From Pectobacterium carotovorum (GTDB lineage: Bacteria; Pseudomonadota; Gammaproteobacteria; Enterobacterales; Enterobacteriaceae), in the NCBI RefSeq assembly GCF_033898505.1, contig NZ_JAXAFK010000001.1, positions 558,001 to 622,000 of the forward strand: a stretch of DNA of 64,000 bases, given 5' to 3'. Under the pieces are notes generated by a model that did not search any database, was not told the origin of the DNA, and was given only the letters and a program-made list of their open reading frames with translations. Both the position numbers and the translations under genes were made by a program. Positions 48,371 through 59,523 of the stretch are shown piece after piece; position 1 is the first letter of the stretch, and every line of letters begins with the position of its first letter.

Positions 48371-49087
48371 ATGATTGGTCCGTTGATTAATGGTGCTGCT
48401 ATCTTGATTGGTAGTGGCTTGGGCATTGTTTTGCGTCGCTTTATCCCTCAGCGTTTGCAGGATGGTCTTCCGCCAGCGTTTGCGATGGTGTCGATTGCAA
48501 TGGGTATTACGCTGGTTGTTAAAGTCCAGCAGTTGCCTGCGGTGGCGTTAGCTATCGTGATTGGCGTTGCGTTAGGCGAGCTGCTCCGCATGGAGTCTGG
48601 TGTGCAGTGGGCTGGCACGATGATTCAGAGAGGGCTAAACCGCGTGCTGCCTGCACAAGAGCACCGCTTACCGCAGGATGTCTACACTCAGAACTTTACC
48701 GCGTTAATCGTGCTGTTTTGTGCCAGCGGCACCGGCGTGGTCGGTGCGTTGACGGAAGGGCTAACTGGCGATTATCAACTGCTGATCATCAAATCTGCTT
48801 TGGATATTTTCACTGCGCTGATTTTCTCCATCACGCTAGGCCTTGCTGTGATGTCTATTGTGATACCGCAGGTTATTGTCCAGACGCTGCTGTTCTTCTC
48901 CGCTAAATTGATTATGCCCTTTATGACCGATATCACGATGGGGGATTTTTCTGCCTGTGGTGGCATTATCATGATTGCGGTAGGGCTGAGGATCGCGCAG
49001 ATCAAATCATTTGCAGTGGTTAACTTCCTGCCTGCTTTGGTGCTGGTTATTCCTATCTCTCTGTACTGGCATCGCATCTTCGCCTGA
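48371..49087 (+). CDS. yqgA: YqgA/DUF554 membrane protein
   Basis: A 238-residue protein with about seven membrane helices matching DUF554 (YqgA). Landmarks are the N-terminal MIGPLINGAAILIGSGLG, the central LFCASGTGVVGALTEG and the C-terminal GDFSACGGIIMIAVGLRI. Function is unknown; the family is often annotated only as a membrane or transport protein. RBS AGGAAG precedes the ATG. In E. coli yqgA lies elsewhere, so its position between tRNA-Lys and nadA is a local rearrangement. Confidence 0.85.
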   Translation: MIGPLINGAAILIGSGLGIVLRRFIPQRLQDGLPPAFAMVSIAMGITLVVKVQQLPAVALAIVIGVALGELLRMESGVQWAGTMIQRGLNRVLPAQEHRLPQDVYTQNFTALIVLFCASGTGVVGALTEGLTGDYQLLIIKSALDIFTALIFSITLGLAVMSIVIPQVIVQTLLFFSAKLIMPFMTDITMGDFSACGGIIMIAVGLRIAQIKSFAVVNFLPALVLVIPISLYWHRIFA

Positions 49088-49101
49088 AGGGCAACGTCTG
49101 A

Positions 49102-49500
49102 TTAGCGGCTGACGATCGAGGGCATGTCGCCGCTAAAAATTTGTATGACTTCCTGGTCGGTAAGCGGCACATTCTTACTACAGACATAAATATGCTTTCC
49201 TTGCGGGCTGATGCTCTTGGCTAGCTCTATGTAGCTGGCAAATTCGACCTGGCTGTGCCCGCCTTCATTCATCTCCATGGCATGAATGATGACATTGTGC
49301 GAGGAAAACAGGTCAATCAGCCGTTTGGCCGCCACTTTGCGCGTGAGTCGATCCAATAGCTTCATCGCCGGAATCATCTGCCCGAGCAGTAAGCGTGTGG
49401 TGGTAAAAGGCGTTTCTGATTTCTCCGTCACCTCTCGTTGCGTGTCCACGTTTCTGACGGTCAGGGTATCGCGATATATTCTGATATAGAGGCTGGCCAT
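49102..49500 (-). CDS. YjaA-like stress protein of unknown function
   Basis: A 132-residue soluble protein resembling E. coli YjaA in its N-terminal LYIRIYRDTLTVRNVDT and the motif HAMEMNEGGHSQVE (near 74). YjaA has been linked to oxidative and acid stress in E. coli without a known activity. The C-terminal part is less conserved. It converges with yqgA and is divergent from nadA, with a 227-base gap to the nadA start. Family assignment is from memory and moderate. Confidence 0.6.
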   Translation of the reverse strand: MASLYIRIYRDTLTVRNVDTQREVTEKSETPFTTTRLLLGQMIPAMKLLDRLTRKVAAKRLIDLFSSHNVIIHAMEMNEGGHSQVEFASYIELAKSISPQGKHIYVCSKNVPLTDQEVIQIFSGDMPSIVSR

Positions 49501-49570
49501 GCCATTTCTCTCCTTGTCTCTCTTCTACGCCGCTTTTCTACAAGTAACACATTCACACATTGCATATCAC

Positions 49571-49660
49571 TGTTTTAAGCATATTAAACAAAATGGCGAG
49601 TTATCTGGAAAAAACACCGCGACTTTAGGGCGTTTTTTCGGTATTTTGTTTAGGATAAAA
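49571..49660 (+). promoter_or_regulatory. Possible NadR-type operator upstream of nadA
   Basis: TGTTTTAAGCATATTAAACA (49571-49590) is an inverted repeat like the NadR box TGTTTA-N6-TAAACA but with a spacer two bases longer. TGTTTAGGATAAAA occurs near 49647. Both lie 80-160 bases before nadA. The match is imperfect, so NadR control is only a possibility. Confidence 0.3.
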
Positions 49661-49727
49661 AACTCTGATGCTGATAGTGAATCAGTATCCGGTGTTACAA
49701 CCCGAGTTGTCATCGTGGAAATCCATA

Positions 49728-50789
49728 ATGAGTACCCTTTTTGATAGCAATGAGACCATTTATCCGTTTCCGCCGAAGCCAAAGCCATTATCAGCTGATG
49801 CGAAACAGCACTATCGTAGCAGGATAAAAACGCTGCTGCGGGAAAGAAACGCCGTCATGGTAGCGCACTACTATACCGATCCTGAAATTCAGGCGTTGGC
49901 AGAAGAAACTGGCGGCTGCGTGGCGGACTCGCTGGAGATGGCGCGGTTCGGCAGCACCCATTCGGCATCGACGCTGCTGGTAGCAGGTGTCCGCTTCATG
50001 GGGGAAACCGCCAAAATCCTCAATCCAGAAAAGACGATTCTGATGCCCACGCTGGAAGCAGAGTGCTCGCTCGATCTCGGTTGCCCCGTTGATGAATTTA
50101 GCCGTTTTTGCGATGCACATCCGGATCGCACAGTGGTGGTGTATGCCAATACTTCCGCGGCGGTAAAAGCGCGTGCCGATTGGGTGGTGACATCCAGTAT
50201 CGCGGTGGAGCTGATCGAGCATCTGGATAGCCTGGGAGAAAAGATTATCTGGGCACCGGACCGTCATTTGGGAAGCTATGTACAGAAGCAGACGGGGGCG
50301 GATGTGCTGTGTTGGCAGGGCGCGTGCATTGTGCATGACGAATTTAAAACGCAGGCGCTGAAGCGTATGAAGATCCTGTACCCGGATGCGGCAATTTTGG
50401 TCCATCCAGAATCGCCGCAGAGCGTGGTAGAGATGGCTGACGCCGTTGGGTCGACCAGTCAGCTGATTCAGGCGGCAAAAACGCTGCCACAGCGCGAACT
50501 GATTGTGGCGACCGATCGCGGCATTTTCTACAAGATGCAACAGGCTTGCCCGGAGAAAACGTTGCTGGAAGCGCCGACAGCGGGAGAAGGGGCGACCTGC
50601 CGTAGCTGTGCCCACTGTCCGTGGATGGCGATGAATGGGCTGGAGGCGATTGCTAACGGCCTGGAACAAGGGGGAAGCGCCCATGAGATTCATGTTGATG
50701 CAGCCCTGCGAGAAGGCGCATTAATCCCGCTGAATCGCATGCTGGATTTTGCAGCGTCACTAAAATTGCGTGTGAAAGGGAATGCCTGA
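49728..50789 (+). CDS. nadA: Quinolinate synthase
   Basis: A 353-residue [4Fe-4S] enzyme condensing iminoaspartate with dihydroxyacetone phosphate to quinolinate, the second step of de novo NAD synthesis. Three cluster cysteines are visible in [16 protein letters not shown] (with a further Cys) and [27 protein letters not shown] is the substrate domain signature. I set the start at 49728 to match the [18 protein letters not shown] family N terminus; the frame is open further upstream. pnuC follows 58 bases after. Confidence 0.95.
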   Translation: MSTLFDSNETIYPFPPKPKPLSADAKQHYRSRIKTLLRERNAVMVAHYYTDPEIQALAEETGGCVADSLEMARFGSTHSASTLLVAGVRFMGETAKILNPEKTILMPTLEAECSLDLGCPVDEFSRFCDAHPDRTVVVYANTSAAVKARADWVVTSSIAVELIEHLDSLGEKIIWAPDRHLGSYVQKQTGADVLCWQGACIVHDEFKTQALKRMKILYPDAAILVHPESPQSVVEMADAVGSTSQLIQAAKTLPQRELIVATDRGIFYKMQQACPEKTLLEAPTAGEGATCRSCAHCPWMAMNGLEAIANGLEQGGSAHEIHVDAALREGALIPLNRMLDFAASLKLRVKGNA

Positions 50790-50847
50790 CGGAGATCCTG
50801 GGCATCTTGATAGAGACTTCTTACAATAATTGAGACAGGGTGGTGAG

Positions 50848-51573
50848 ATGGATTTTTTTAGTACCAGCAATATTTTAATTCATATTCCTTTGGGGGAAGG
50901 GGGATACGATCTTTCCTGGATTGAGGCGATCGGTACGCTGTTTGGCCTGCTGTGCATTTGGTTCGCGAGTCAGGAAAAAACCATCAACTATCTGTTTGGG
51001 CTGATTAACGTTACGTTGTTTGCCGTGATCTTTTTCCAGATTCAGCTCTATGCCAGTCTGTTGCTACAAATCTTCTTTTTTGCCGCCAATATTTATGGCT
51101 GGTATGCCTGGACGCGCAAGACGGACTCGCAGGAAGTGGAGCTGCGCATTCGCTGGTTGCCAATGCAGAAGCTGATTGGCTGGTCGGTGGCGTGTGTTGT
51201 CGCGATTGGCCTGATGACGTTCTACATTGATGCGGTGTTTGCCGTGCTGACGCGTATTGCCGTTTCTGGTATGCAAGGGCTGGGGCTGTCAGTGCAGATG
51301 CCGACCCTCCAGCCGGATGCGTTCCCATTCTGGGATTCCACCATGATGGTGTTGTCGATCGTGGCGATGATCCTGATGACGCGTAAATACGTCGAGAACT
51401 GGCTGCTGTGGGTGGTGATTGATGTGATAAGTGTGGTGATTTTTGCTTATCAGGGCGTCTACGCGATGGCGGTAGAGTACGCGATCCTGACGCTGATCGC
51501 CCTGAACGGCTCCTGGCTATGGATTAAGAGCGCACAGGAAAACCGCGTCAACGCGGTTTCACACGGGGTGTAA
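50848..51573 (+). CDS. pnuC: PnuC, nicotinamide riboside transporter
   Basis: A 241-residue inner-membrane facilitator with seven helices importing nicotinamide riboside, which is trapped by phosphorylation in the cytoplasm. Conserved segments: GLINVTLFAVIFFQIQLYAS, NIYGWYAW (residues near 88), and TRKYVENWLLWVVIDV. The ATG at 50848 follows GGTGAG and gives the E. coli-like MDFFSTSNILIHIP start. nadA-pnuC is the conserved NAD operon. Confidence 0.95.
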   Translation: MDFFSTSNILIHIPLGEGGYDLSWIEAIGTLFGLLCIWFASQEKTINYLFGLINVTLFAVIFFQIQLYASLLLQIFFFAANIYGWYAWTRKTDSQEVELRIRWLPMQKLIGWSVACVVAIGLMTFYIDAVFAVLTRIAVSGMQGLGLSVQMPTLQPDAFPFWDSTMMVLSIVAMILMTRKYVENWLLWVVIDVISVVIFAYQGVYAMAVEYAILTLIALNGSWLWIKSAQENRVNAVSHGV

Positions 51574-51580
51574 CCCAAAC

Positions 51581-52546
51581 TTAATGCTTGTGGTGGTGGC
51601 CTTCTGCCCCATGCTTTTCACCATAATGAATAGCCGAATGATGGCTTTCCTGATGGTGGAAAGCACAGTGGTCATCATCACAGCGTTGATATTCCATCTG
51701 CACCGTCGCATGTTCAATCTGATAGTTCTTCAGTAAATATTCCTGAATACGTCTTAACAGCGCATCATGATCGTGAGGGGGAACCACCTGCGCATGCAGC
51801 GTCATCATCGGTTTTTCGCCCACCTGCCATAAATGAACATGATGGATATTTCTGACTTCGGGGATATTCAGCGTCAGATCTTTCTGTAGAACCTCAACGC
51901 TAAGCTGGTTAGGTGTCCCTTCCAGCAATTCGTGAATGCTCTCTTTCAATAGCGCCCACGCACTGCGCAGTACCAGACACGACACCAAAATAGAGAGAAT
52001 CGGGTCGATAGGCGTCCAGTTGGTATAAAGGATGATCACGGCAGCGGCAATCGCACCGACGGATCCGAGCAGGTCGCCCAGCACATGTAGAGCTGCTGCG
52101 CGGACGTTAATATTTTTCTCTTCGCTGCCGTGGTGTAACAGCCAAAATGCCACGATGTTTGCCACCAATCCGGCAACGGCGACAAGCAGCATGGGGATGC
52201 CAGCAACGGGCTGCGGATCATAGAAGCGCTGGATCGCTTCCCAGAAGATGAAAGCGGTAATCAGTATCAGCGTCAGTGCGTTCACAAAGGCGGCGAGGGT
52301 AGTGAGCCGCAAATAGCCGAAGGTGTGGCGCGCATTGGGCTTACGCTGCGCGAAACGCACGGCGACAAGTGCGACAAACAGCGCGGCGGCGTCCGTCAAC
52401 ATATGGCCCGCATCTGCAAGCAGGGCGAGAGAGCCGGACAGCAGGCCGCCAATGACTTCTGCCACCATAAACGTGGCGGTGATGATAAACGCGGCCAGCA
52501 GGCGTTTACTGTTGCCTGATTCTGTGTGGCTGTGGTTATGTGCCAT
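51581..52546 (-). CDS. zitB: ZitB, zinc/cation efflux (CDF family)
   Basis: A 321-residue cation diffusion facilitator with six helices exporting Zn2+ for H+. [16 protein letters not shown] holds the helix II metal-site His/Asp, and [15 protein letters not shown] the helix V site. Both ends are His-rich ([24 protein letters not shown]). The C-terminal cytoplasmic domain contains the conserved HVHLW and [11 protein letters not shown]. It lies back to back with aroG and converges with pnuC only seven bases away. Confidence 0.95.
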   Translation of the reverse strand: MAHNHSHTESGNSKRLLAAFIITATFMVAEVIGGLLSGSLALLADAGHMLTDAAALFVALVAVRFAQRKPNARHTFGYLRLTTLAAFVNALTLILITAFIFWEAIQRFYDPQPVAGIPMLLVAVAGLVANIVAFWLLHHGSEEKNINVRAAALHVLGDLLGSVGAIAAAVIILYTNWTPIDPILSILVSCLVLRSAWALLKESIHELLEGTPNQLSVEVLQKDLTLNIPEVRNIHHVHLWQVGEKPMMTLHAQVVPPHDHDALLRRIQEYLLKNYQIEHATVQMEYQRCDDDHCAFHHQESHHSAIHYGEKHGAEGHHHKH

Positions 52547-52722
52547 AGATCACCCTGAGTAGCAGTTTTATTCCACTTTACTGAAACCCGCAGAGAAAAC
52601 CTATTCTGCGCTTCACCGATCTGTCGGTTGAGCTATTTTCTGGTGAAAATAGGACGGATGCGCCATCTGAGAGCATTTGATCGCGTAAATCCCGTTGATT
52701 TCAGCGCCCTGATAACACCAGC

Positions 52723-52750
52723 TTGACATATAATAATCAATCTTCAATAT
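52723..52750 (+). promoter_or_regulatory. Candidate aroG promoter
   Basis: A perfect -35 TTGACA (52723-52728) is followed 16 bases later by CAATAT (52745-52750). A small hairpin CCCGC/GCGGG lies at 52774-52787 in the leader. I could not recognise a TyrR box of the TGTAAA-N6-TTTACA type. Confidence 0.4.
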
Positions 52751-52841
52751 GAAACATGCCGTTTCTCAGGCTACCCGCTCAGGCGGGATGGCGCGTATTG
52801 GATGGGGTTAACATACCGTTTCGGAACCGATGGATTTATTT

Positions 52842-53897
52842 ATGAATTACCAAAATGATGATTTAAGAATTAAAGAGATTAATGAACTTTTACCGCCGGT
52901 TGCTTTGCTAGAAAAGTTTCCAGCCACGGAGAAGGCAGCGGAAACGGTATCATTCGCGCGTACTGCCATCCATAAAATTCTTAACGGCAATGACGATCGC
53001 CTGCTGGTGGTGATTGGTCCTTGCTCGATCCACGACACGAAAGCGGCAAAAGAGTACGCCGCGCGTTTGCTGACGCTGCGTGATGAACTGAGCGACGATC
53101 TGGAAGTGGTGATGCGAGTTTATTTTGAAAAACCACGCACCACGATTGGCTGGAAAGGGCTCATCAACGATCCGCACATGGACAACAGCTTCCAGATCAA
53201 TGACGGCTTGCGTATTGCACGCCAGTTGCTGCTGGAAATTAATGATACCGGCTTGCCGGCTGCGGGTGAATTTCTGGATATGATCACCCCGCAATACCTG
53301 GCGGATTTGATGAGCTGGGGCGCTATCGGTGCGCGTACAACGGAATCTCAGGTACACCGTGAACTGGCCTCTGGCCTGTCATGCCCTGTCGGCTTTAAAA
53401 ATGGCACCGACGGCACCATCAAGGTCGCGATTGATGCGATTAACGCCGCCAGCGCACCACACTGCTTCCTGTCTGTGACCAAATGGGGCCATTCGGCTAT
53501 CGTGAACACCAGCGGTAACAACGATTGCCATATCATTCTGCGCGGCGGAAAAACACCGAACTACAGTGCTGAGCACGTGAGTGAAGTGAAAACTGGTCTG
53601 GAAAAAGCAGGCCTGACACCGCAGGTCATGATCGATTTCAGCCATGCGAACAGCAGCAAGCAATTTAAAAAGCAGATGGATGTCTGTACTGACGTCAGTG
53701 GGCAGATCGCGCAGGGCGACAAAGCGATTATGGGCGTGATGGTGGAAAGCCATCTGGTTGAAGGCAACCAAAGCCTGGAAAGCGGTGAGCCGCTGGTTTA
53801 TGGCCGTAGCGTAACTGACGCGTGTATTGGCTGGGAAGACACGGAATCCCTGCTGCGTCAGTTAGCGTCTGCGGTACGCGAACGCCGCAGCAAGTAA
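52842..53897 (+). CDS. aroG: DAHP synthase, phenylalanine-sensitive
   Basis: A 351-residue TIM-barrel enzyme condensing phosphoenolpyruvate and erythrose 4-phosphate, the first step of aromatic synthesis. VIGPCSIHD holds the conserved metal-site Cys, RVYFEKPRTTIGWKG the PEP-binding residues, and MIDFSHANSSKQ another metal site. The closest family is AroG rather than AroF or AroH, judged by the N-terminal MNYQNDDLRIKEI. The ATG at 52842 gives the E. coli N terminus; the frame extends four codons upstream. It ends at a strong terminator shared with gpmA. Confidence 0.95.
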   Translation: MNYQNDDLRIKEINELLPPVALLEKFPATEKAAETVSFARTAIHKILNGNDDRLLVVIGPCSIHDTKAAKEYAARLLTLRDELSDDLEVVMRVYFEKPRTTIGWKGLINDPHMDNSFQINDGLRIARQLLLEINDTGLPAAGEFLDMITPQYLADLMSWGAIGARTTESQVHRELASGLSCPVGFKNGTDGTIKVAIDAINAASAPHCFLSVTKWGHSAIVNTSGNNDCHIILRGGKTPNYSAEHVSEVKTGLEKAGLTPQVMIDFSHANSSKQFKKQMDVCTDVSGQIAQGDKAIMGVMVESHLVEGNQSLESGEPLVYGRSVTDACIGWEDTESLLRQLASAVRERRSK

Positions 53898-53937
53898 TAT
53901 TAAATGGCGTGCTAGCTGATGCGCCATAGAACATAAA

Positions 53938-53965
53938 TAAAAAACCCGGCACAGGCCGGGTTTTT
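53938..53965. terminator. Bidirectional terminator between aroG and gpmA
   Basis: AAAACCCGGC (53941-53950), loop ACAG and GCCGGGTTTT (53955-53964) form a 10-bp stem flanked by A-rich and T-rich runs, so it can end both convergent genes. A smaller hairpin ATGGCG/CGCCAT (53904-53927) precedes it. Confidence 0.85.
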
Positions 53966-53981
53966 CTCATTCAGCGGTAAA

Positions 53982-54734
53982 TTACTTCGCTTTACCCTGA
54001 TTTGCTACTGCAGCAGCTTTTGCAGCGATTTCGTCTGCGTTGCCCAGGTAGTAACGTTTGATCGGCTTGAAGTTCTCGTCGAACTCATAAACCAACGGCA
54101 CGCCAGTTGGGATATTCAGTTCCAGAATTTCGTCTTCGCCCATGTTGTCCAGATATTTCACCAGTGCACGCAGTGAGTTACCGTGAGCCGCGATGATAAC
54201 GCGCTCGCCGCTCTTGATGCGTGGCAGGATGGTTTCATTCCAGTAAGGCACAACACGTTCGATGGTCAGCGCCAGGCTTTCAGTCAGCGGCAGCTCTTTG
54301 TCGCTCAGAGAAGCGTAACGCGGATCATGGCCTGGGAAACGTTCGTCATCACGCGTCAACTCTGGAGGCGTAATTGCAAAACCACGACGCCATTGTTTAA
54401 CCTGCTCGTCACCGTATTTCTCAGCGGTTTCGGCTTTGTTCAGACCTTGCAGCGCACCGTAGTGGCGCTCGTTCAGTTTCCAGGATTTTTCAACTGGCAA
54501 CCAGGCTTGATCCAGCTCGTCCAGTACGTTCCACAGTGTGTGAATGGCACGTTTCAGCACGGAGGTATACGCGAAATCAAAGGCAAAACCTTCGTCTTTC
54601 AGCAGCTGACCTGCGGCTTTGGCTTCTGAACGGCCTTTGTCGGACAGATCGACATCGTACCAGCCCGTGAAGCGGTTTTCGTTGTTCCACTGGCTCTCAC
54701 CGTGTCTTACCAGTACCAGCTTAGTTACAGCCAT
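53982..54734 (-). CDS. gpmA: 2,3-Bisphosphoglycerate-dependent phosphoglycerate mutase
   Basis: A 250-residue glycolytic enzyme interconverting 3- and 2-phosphoglycerate through a phospho-His. Active-site motifs [12 protein letters not shown] (phospho-His near 11), [14 protein letters not shown] and [13 protein letters not shown] (second His near 184) are clear. I set the start at 54734, where AAGGAG lies nine bases upstream; the open frame continues 25 codons further without support. In E. coli the next gene upstream is galM; here the cus cluster intervenes. Confidence 0.96.
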   Translation of the reverse strand: MAVTKLVLVRHGESQWNNENRFTGWYDVDLSDKGRSEAKAAGQLLKDEGFAFDFAYTSVLKRAIHTLWNVLDELDQAWLPVEKSWKLNERHYGALQGLNKAETAEKYGDEQVKQWRRGFAITPPELTRDDERFPGHDPRYASLSDKELPLTESLALTIERVVPYWNETILPRIKSGERVIIAAHGNSLRALVKYLDNMGEDEILELNIPTGVPLVYEFDENFKPIKRYYLGNADEIAAKAAAVANQGKAK

Positions 54735-54871
54735 AGCTAAACTCCTTCCTATCCTAAGATTTCTGTGATAACTGATTTCATTATAGGGGCGGAGAACGGT
54801 TATCGGCAATCGATAGTCGATGGCAAGCGTGATTTATCCGCAGGTTATTTGCGTAAAATCACGCTCTGGCT

Positions 54872-57800
54872 TTACCGTTTCAGCAAACCGGATTCCCCCT
54901 TGTGCAATAGCAGATAAACCGCAGGGATCACCAGCATAGACAGCAGGGGCGCGCTCACCATCCCGCCTATCATCGGCGCAGCGATCCGCTGCATGATTTC
55001 AGATCCGCTGCCTCCACCCCACATAATGGGGAGTAACCCAGCCATAATCGTTGCTACGGTCATCATTTTTGGCCGTACGCGCAGAACCGCCCCTTCGTGG
55101 ATGGCATCCATTAACTGCTGGCGCGACAGCGCCTGACCGGCCACGCGGTGTTTCTCCACCGCATGATTGAGGTACAGCAGCATAATGACGCCAAACTCCG
55201 CCGAGACACCCGCCAGTGCAATAAAGCCCACGGCACCGGCTACAGAAAGATTATAGCCAAGGATATAGAGCAGCCAGATGCCGCCAATCAACGCGAAGGG
55301 CAGCGTTGCCATAATCAGCAAGGCATCCTTGATGCGGTTGAAGGTGACATACAACAGCACAAAAATGATCAGTAGCGTAAAGGGAACAACGACTTTCATT
55401 TTTTCCGTCGCGCGCTCCAGATACTCAAATTGACCGGACCAGCTCAGCGACACCCCTTCCGGCAGCGTGACCTGCTGGGCGACGGCCTGTTGCATGTCTT
55501 CAACGGCGGATTTCAGGTCGCGACCGCGCAGATCGACATAAATCCAGTCCGACAGACGACTGTTCTCGCTTTTCAGCATCGGTGGCCCTTCGCTGACGCG
55601 AATATCAGCCAGTTCTGCCAGCGTCACTCTGCTGCCGTTTGCCGTCACAATGGGCAGGTCGCGCAATTTTTGCAGTGAATCACGTAATTCACGCGGATAG
55701 CGGATATTGATGGGGTAACGCTGGCGACCTTCAATGGTTTCGCCGATGTTCTGCCCGCCTATAAGCGTAGCGACGACCGACTGCAGTTCTTCAACGGACA
55801 CGCCGTAGCGCGCGGCGCGTTGACGGTCGATATCAATATCGATATAGCGCCCGCCTGCTAGCCGTTCTGCCAGCGCAGATGTCACGCTTGGCACCTGTTT
55901 TACCACCTGCTCGATTTGCTCGGCAGTACGCTCAATATCTGCCAGATTATTGCCGTTGACCTTGATGCCCACCGGGCTTTTGATGCCAGTAGCCAACATA
56001 TCCAGCCGGTTGCGAATCGGTGGCACCCACACGTTGGCGATACCCGGCAGGCTGACGGTGCGATCCAACTCGGCCACCAGCTTGTCCATGGTCATGCCCT
56101 CACGCCACTGGTCGCGCGGTTTCAGTCGAATCGTACTTTCCAGCATGGTGAGCGGAGCGGGGTCGGTTGCCGTTTCGGCCCGACCGGCCTTACCGAAAAC
56201 CGACTCAACTTCGGGCACGGTTTTAATCAGTCGGTCCGTTTGTTGCAGCAGGCGACCCGCTTCACGCGCGGAGATGCCGGGCAGGGTAGAAGGCATATAC
56301 AGCAGATCGCCTTCATCCAGCGGCGGCATAAATTCGCTTCCCAGGCGGCTGAGTGGAAAGAGCGTCAGCAGCAACAGCAGGCCGGAGACCAGCAGCGTGG
56401 TTTTCGGGTAGTTCAGCACCTTTTGCAGCACCGGGTGATAGGCTGCAATCAGCCAGCGGTTAATCGGGTTTGCCTGTTCGTCCGGTATCTTTCCGCGCAC
56501 GAAATACCCCATTAATACCGGAACCAGCGTAATCCCTAATCCGGCGGCGACGGCCATGGCATAGGTCTTGGTAAAGGCCAGCGGTGAAAACATGCGGCCT
56601 TCCTGCGCCTCCAGTGAGAACACTGGCACAAATGACAGCGTAATGATCAGCAGGCTGCAAAACAGCGCGGGACCCACTTCCACCGCAGCCCGTTCCGCCA
56701 ATTGCCACCACTCATTGTTCTGCGGCTGTTTGCCGGGGTTTTCATGCCTCCACTGCTCAATGACTTTATGCATGTTTTCTATCATCACAATCGCGGCGTC
56801 CACCATGGCGCCGATGGCAATCGCGATTCCACCCAGCGACATGATATTCGCGTTCACGCCCTGATAGCGCATGATGATAAATGCCCCGAGAATCCCCAGC
56901 GGCAGGCTGATAATTGCCACCAGCGCCGAGCGGAAGTGGAATAAAAACAGGGCGCAGATGACGGCGACAACGGCAAACTCTTCCAACAGTTTGAAGCTGA
57001 GCGTGTCGATGGCATGTTCAATAAGCTGAGAGCGATCGTAGGTTGGGACGATCTCAACGCCCGCTGGCAGGCTTTTTTGTATCTCCTGTAACCGTGCCTT
57101 GACGGCATGCAGCGTATTCAGCGCATTTTTGCCATAGCGCAGGACGATAATGCCGCCTGCCACTTCGCCTTCACCATTCAATTCGGCAATGCCGCGCCGC
57201 ATCTCTGGCCCTTCTCTGAGCGTAGCGACATCCTGCAACAGCACGGGGATGCCGTTACGGGTGGTAATCATTACATGATTAAAGTCTTGCGCGGTCTTCA
57301 GGTAGCCGGTGGTACGCACCATGTACTCCGCTTCGCCCAGTTCCAGCACCGAACCGCCATTTTCCTGATTCGCCGCCTGAACGGCACTGACGATCTGCTG
57401 GTGGGTGATGCCCTGTGTCCGCATGCGTTCCGGGTCGACGACGATCTGATACTGTTTGACCATACCGCCCACGCTGGCGACTTCTGCCACATCAGGAACC
57501 GTTTTCAGCTCATATTTCAGCAGCCAATCCTGAAATCCGCGCAGGTCAGCCAGACTGTATTTTCCGCTACGATCGACCAGCGCGTATTCGTAGATCCAGC
57601 CAACGCCGGTAGCATCCGGGCCAAGCGAGGTTTTGGCCTCTGCGGGCAGGCTGGATTGCACCTGACTGAGATATTCCAGCACGCGGGAGCGCGCCCAGTA
57701 AGGATCGGTTCCGTCTTCAAACAGCACATAGACGTAGGCGTCGCCGAACATGGAAAAACCCCGAACCGTCTTGGCACCCGGAACAGAAAGCATGGTGGTG

Positions 57801-58009
57801 GTCAGCGGGTAGGTCACCTGATTTTCCACCACCTGCGGTGCTTTCCCCGGATAGCTGACGCGAATGATGACCTGCACGTCAGACAGATCGGGGAGAGCAT
57901 CCAACGGCGTTTTTTGCAGAGAAAGCAGGCCCCACGCCGCCATGAACAGCGCCGCCAGTAAAACCAGCAGGCGATTTTTGAGCGACCAGCGAATCACGTA
58001 GGCAATCAT
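54872..58009 (-). CDS. cusA: CusA, Cu(I)/Ag(I) RND efflux pump
   Basis: A 1045-residue resistance-nodulation-division pump of the heavy-metal (HME) type with 12 helices and two large periplasmic loops. Landmarks are [19 protein letters not shown] near the N terminus, the proton-relay helix [20 protein letters not shown] (near 400), and the porter region with [19 protein letters not shown]. Met residues typical of CusA metal relay are abundant. It expels Cu(I)/Ag(I) from periplasm and cytoplasm through CusB and CusC. Its start overlaps cusB by four bases. Confidence 0.9.
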   Translation of the reverse strand: MIAYVIRWSLKNRLLVLLAALFMAAWGLLSLQKTPLDALPDLSDVQVIIRVSYPGKAPQVVENQVTYPLTTTMLSVPGAKTVRGFSMFGDAYVYVLFEDGTDPYWARSRVLEYLSQVQSSLPAEAKTSLGPDATGVGWIYEYALVDRSGKYSLADLRGFQDWLLKYELKTVPDVAEVASVGGMVKQYQIVVDPERMRTQGITHQQIVSAVQAANQENGGSVLELGEAEYMVRTTGYLKTAQDFNHVMITTRNGIPVLLQDVATLREGPEMRRGIAELNGEGEVAGGIIVLRYGKNALNTLHAVKARLQEIQKSLPAGVEIVPTYDRSQLIEHAIDTLSFKLLEEFAVVAVICALFLFHFRSALVAIISLPLGILGAFIIMRYQGVNANIMSLGGIAIAIGAMVDAAIVMIENMHKVIEQWRHENPGKQPQNNEWWQLAERAAVEVGPALFCSLLIITLSFVPVFSLEAQEGRMFSPLAFTKTYAMAVAAGLGITLVPVLMGYFVRGKIPDEQANPINRWLIAAYHPVLQKVLNYPKTTLLVSGLLLLLTLFPLSRLGSEFMPPLDEGDLLYMPSTLPGISAREAGRLLQQTDRLIKTVPEVESVFGKAGRAETATDPAPLTMLESTIRLKPRDQWREGMTMDKLVAELDRTVSLPGIANVWVPPIRNRLDMLATGIKSPVGIKVNGNNLADIERTAEQIEQVVKQVPSVTSALAERLAGGRYIDIDIDRQRAARYGVSVEELQSVVATLIGGQNIGETIEGRQRYPINIRYPRELRDSLQKLRDLPIVTANGSRVTLAELADIRVSEGPPMLKSENSRLSDWIYVDLRGRDLKSAVEDMQQAVAQQVTLPEGVSLSWSGQFEYLERATEKMKVVVPFTLLIIFVLLYVTFNRIKDALLIMATLPFALIGGIWLLYILGYNLSVAGAVGFIALAGVSAEFGVIMLLYLNHAVEKHRVAGQALSRQQLMDAIHEGAVLRVRPKMMTVATIMAGLLPIMWGGGSGSEIMQRIAAPMIGGMVSAPLLSMLVIPAVYLLLHKGESGLLKR

Positions 58010-59523
58010 GGATGGCCTCCGTGTCCGGCATGCGGATCGTCAGCGGGTAAAAAATGCAGGACGTGTATCCCGCTGTCGTCCATGCTGAACTGGAAACTGA
58101 CGGTGCTGCCGATTCCCACGCCCTGAGGTAGCCCTGATGATGGCAGTGTGAAGTCCATCGTCATCGGCGACCAGTTGAGTGCCGGGACGGCTTCGTGCTC
58201 GATGGTAACCTGATTGCCGTTTATTGCCCTGATAACTCCTTGTGTTTGATAGCCAACCGGGGGAGTCGGCGTTGCTGGGTTTGCCGATGTCTCCGCATCA
58301 AACTGCGGTAAAGCGCTGCGCAGGCTGGCTTCAGAATCAATCAGGAACTGACCGGAGGTGACCACGCTGTCGCCAGCCTTCAAGCCATCGATGATTTCGA
58401 CCCAGTCGCCCAGTGACGCGCCCGCAGTGACGTTGCGCGGGGTGAAATGGCCATTGCCATCGCTCAGCAAGACCCGGTTTTGGCTGCCGTTGACCAATAA
58501 CGCTTCCTGTGGGATCGCCAGACGCGGCTGTGCCTGAGCGTGAGAAAGCTGTACGGTGAGGTACATGCCGGGTTTTAGCTGCTGTTGCGGGTTATCGAGT
58601 ACAACGCGCGCTTTTAGCGTGCGCGTAGTGCTATCCAGCACGGGCAGCAGTTCGCTGATTCTGCCGTGGAAGGTTTTGCCCGGCCAGGCATTGCTGGCAG
58701 CGCGGATGTCGCTGCCGATAGTGAGTTGAGCCGCCTGTGATTCGGGATAATCGACATCGACCCAAACCGGATTCAGGCTGGCAAGCTCAAATAACGGCTG
58801 GGCAGGGCTTAACTGCATGCCTTGCCTCACCTCTAGCTTATTCACGTAGCCGTCTTCCGGTGCGGTAATGGCGATCCTGTCCTGCGGCTTGCCGCTACGC
58901 TCGACTTGACGAATAACCGTTTCCGGCATGAAGAGCAGCGACAGCCGCTGTCGGGCCGATTGGCTAAGGATATCGTCGCCCAACTGCCGCACTGCCAAAT
59001 ATTCGCGCTGCGCCGCCGCCCAGGTTGGGTTCCACAATGTGGCCAACGTTTCGCCTTTCTTCACCTGCTGTTGCAGCGCATTAACCGTAAGTTTTTCGAC
59101 AATGCCGCCGCTGGGCGCGACGAGCGTGTGCAATCCGCGCTCGTTGATCGCAATGGTGCCGTAACCCGTGCTACGGTCGGCAAGTTCGCGTATTTCCGCG
59201 CGGGCGGTGCGGACGCCGAGGTTTTGCTGCTGGCGGGCGCTGACGGTGATACCGCCGTCATCCTGTGCTTCATCGGCGTAGCGGGGCACCAGTTCCATAT
59301 CCATAAAGGGGGATTTCCCCGGCTTGTCGAAACGTTTATCCGGCACCATTGGGTCGTACCAGTAGAGGACGGTACGTTCTGGCACTGTGGCGGAGGGGGA
59401 AAGTGGCGCTTGCTGTTTACCCACCAGATAGCCCACGCCACCCGCGCTGAGGATAGCCAGCGTTATCAGGCTAAACATCAGCGATTTTTTCATTATTGGT
59501 TTGCTCATCATTGTGTTGCTCAT
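58006..59523 (-). CDS. cusB: CusB adaptor with fused C-terminal CusF-like domain
   Basis: A 505-residue periplasmic adaptor, about 100 residues longer than E. coli CusB (407). After an N-terminal membrane anchor comes the heavy-metal-binding segment [12 protein letters not shown]...[10 protein letters not shown] with the Met ligands. Then follow the barrel-sandwich and membrane-proximal domains (to about residue 410). Residues about 425-495 form a CusF-like domain: [20 protein letters not shown] has the His, Trp and two Met ligands of CusF. The ATG at 59523 overlaps the cusC stop. It joins CusA to CusC and may also hand over Cu(I). Confidence 0.9.
   Translation of the reverse strand: MSNTMMSKPIMKKSLMFSLITLAILSAGGVGYLVGKQQAPLSPSATVPERTVLYWYDPMVPDKRFDKPGKSPFMDMELVPRYADEAQDDGGITVSARQQQNLGVRTARAEIRELADRSTGYGTIAINERGLHTLVAPSGGIVEKLTVNALQQQVKKGETLATLWNPTWAAAQREYLAVRQLGDDILSQSARQRLSLLFMPETVIRQVERSGKPQDRIAITAPEDGYVNKLEVRQGMQLSPAQPLFELASLNPVWVDVDYPESQAAQLTIGSDIRAASNAWPGKTFHGRISELLPVLDSTTRTLKARVVLDNPQQQLKPGMYLTVQLSHAQAQPRLAIPQEALLVNGSQNRVLLSDGNGHFTPRNVTAGASLGDWVEIIDGLKAGDSVVTSGQFLIDSEASLRSALPQFDAETSANPATPTPPVGYQTQGVIRAINGNQVTIEHEAVPALNWSPMTMDFTLPSSGLPQGVGIGSTVSFQFSMDDSGIHVLHFLPADDPHAGHGGHP

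Noticed and set aside
52560..52841. TyrR box upstream of aroG
   Set aside because: No TGTAAA-N6-TTTACA-like dyad with adequate match was found.
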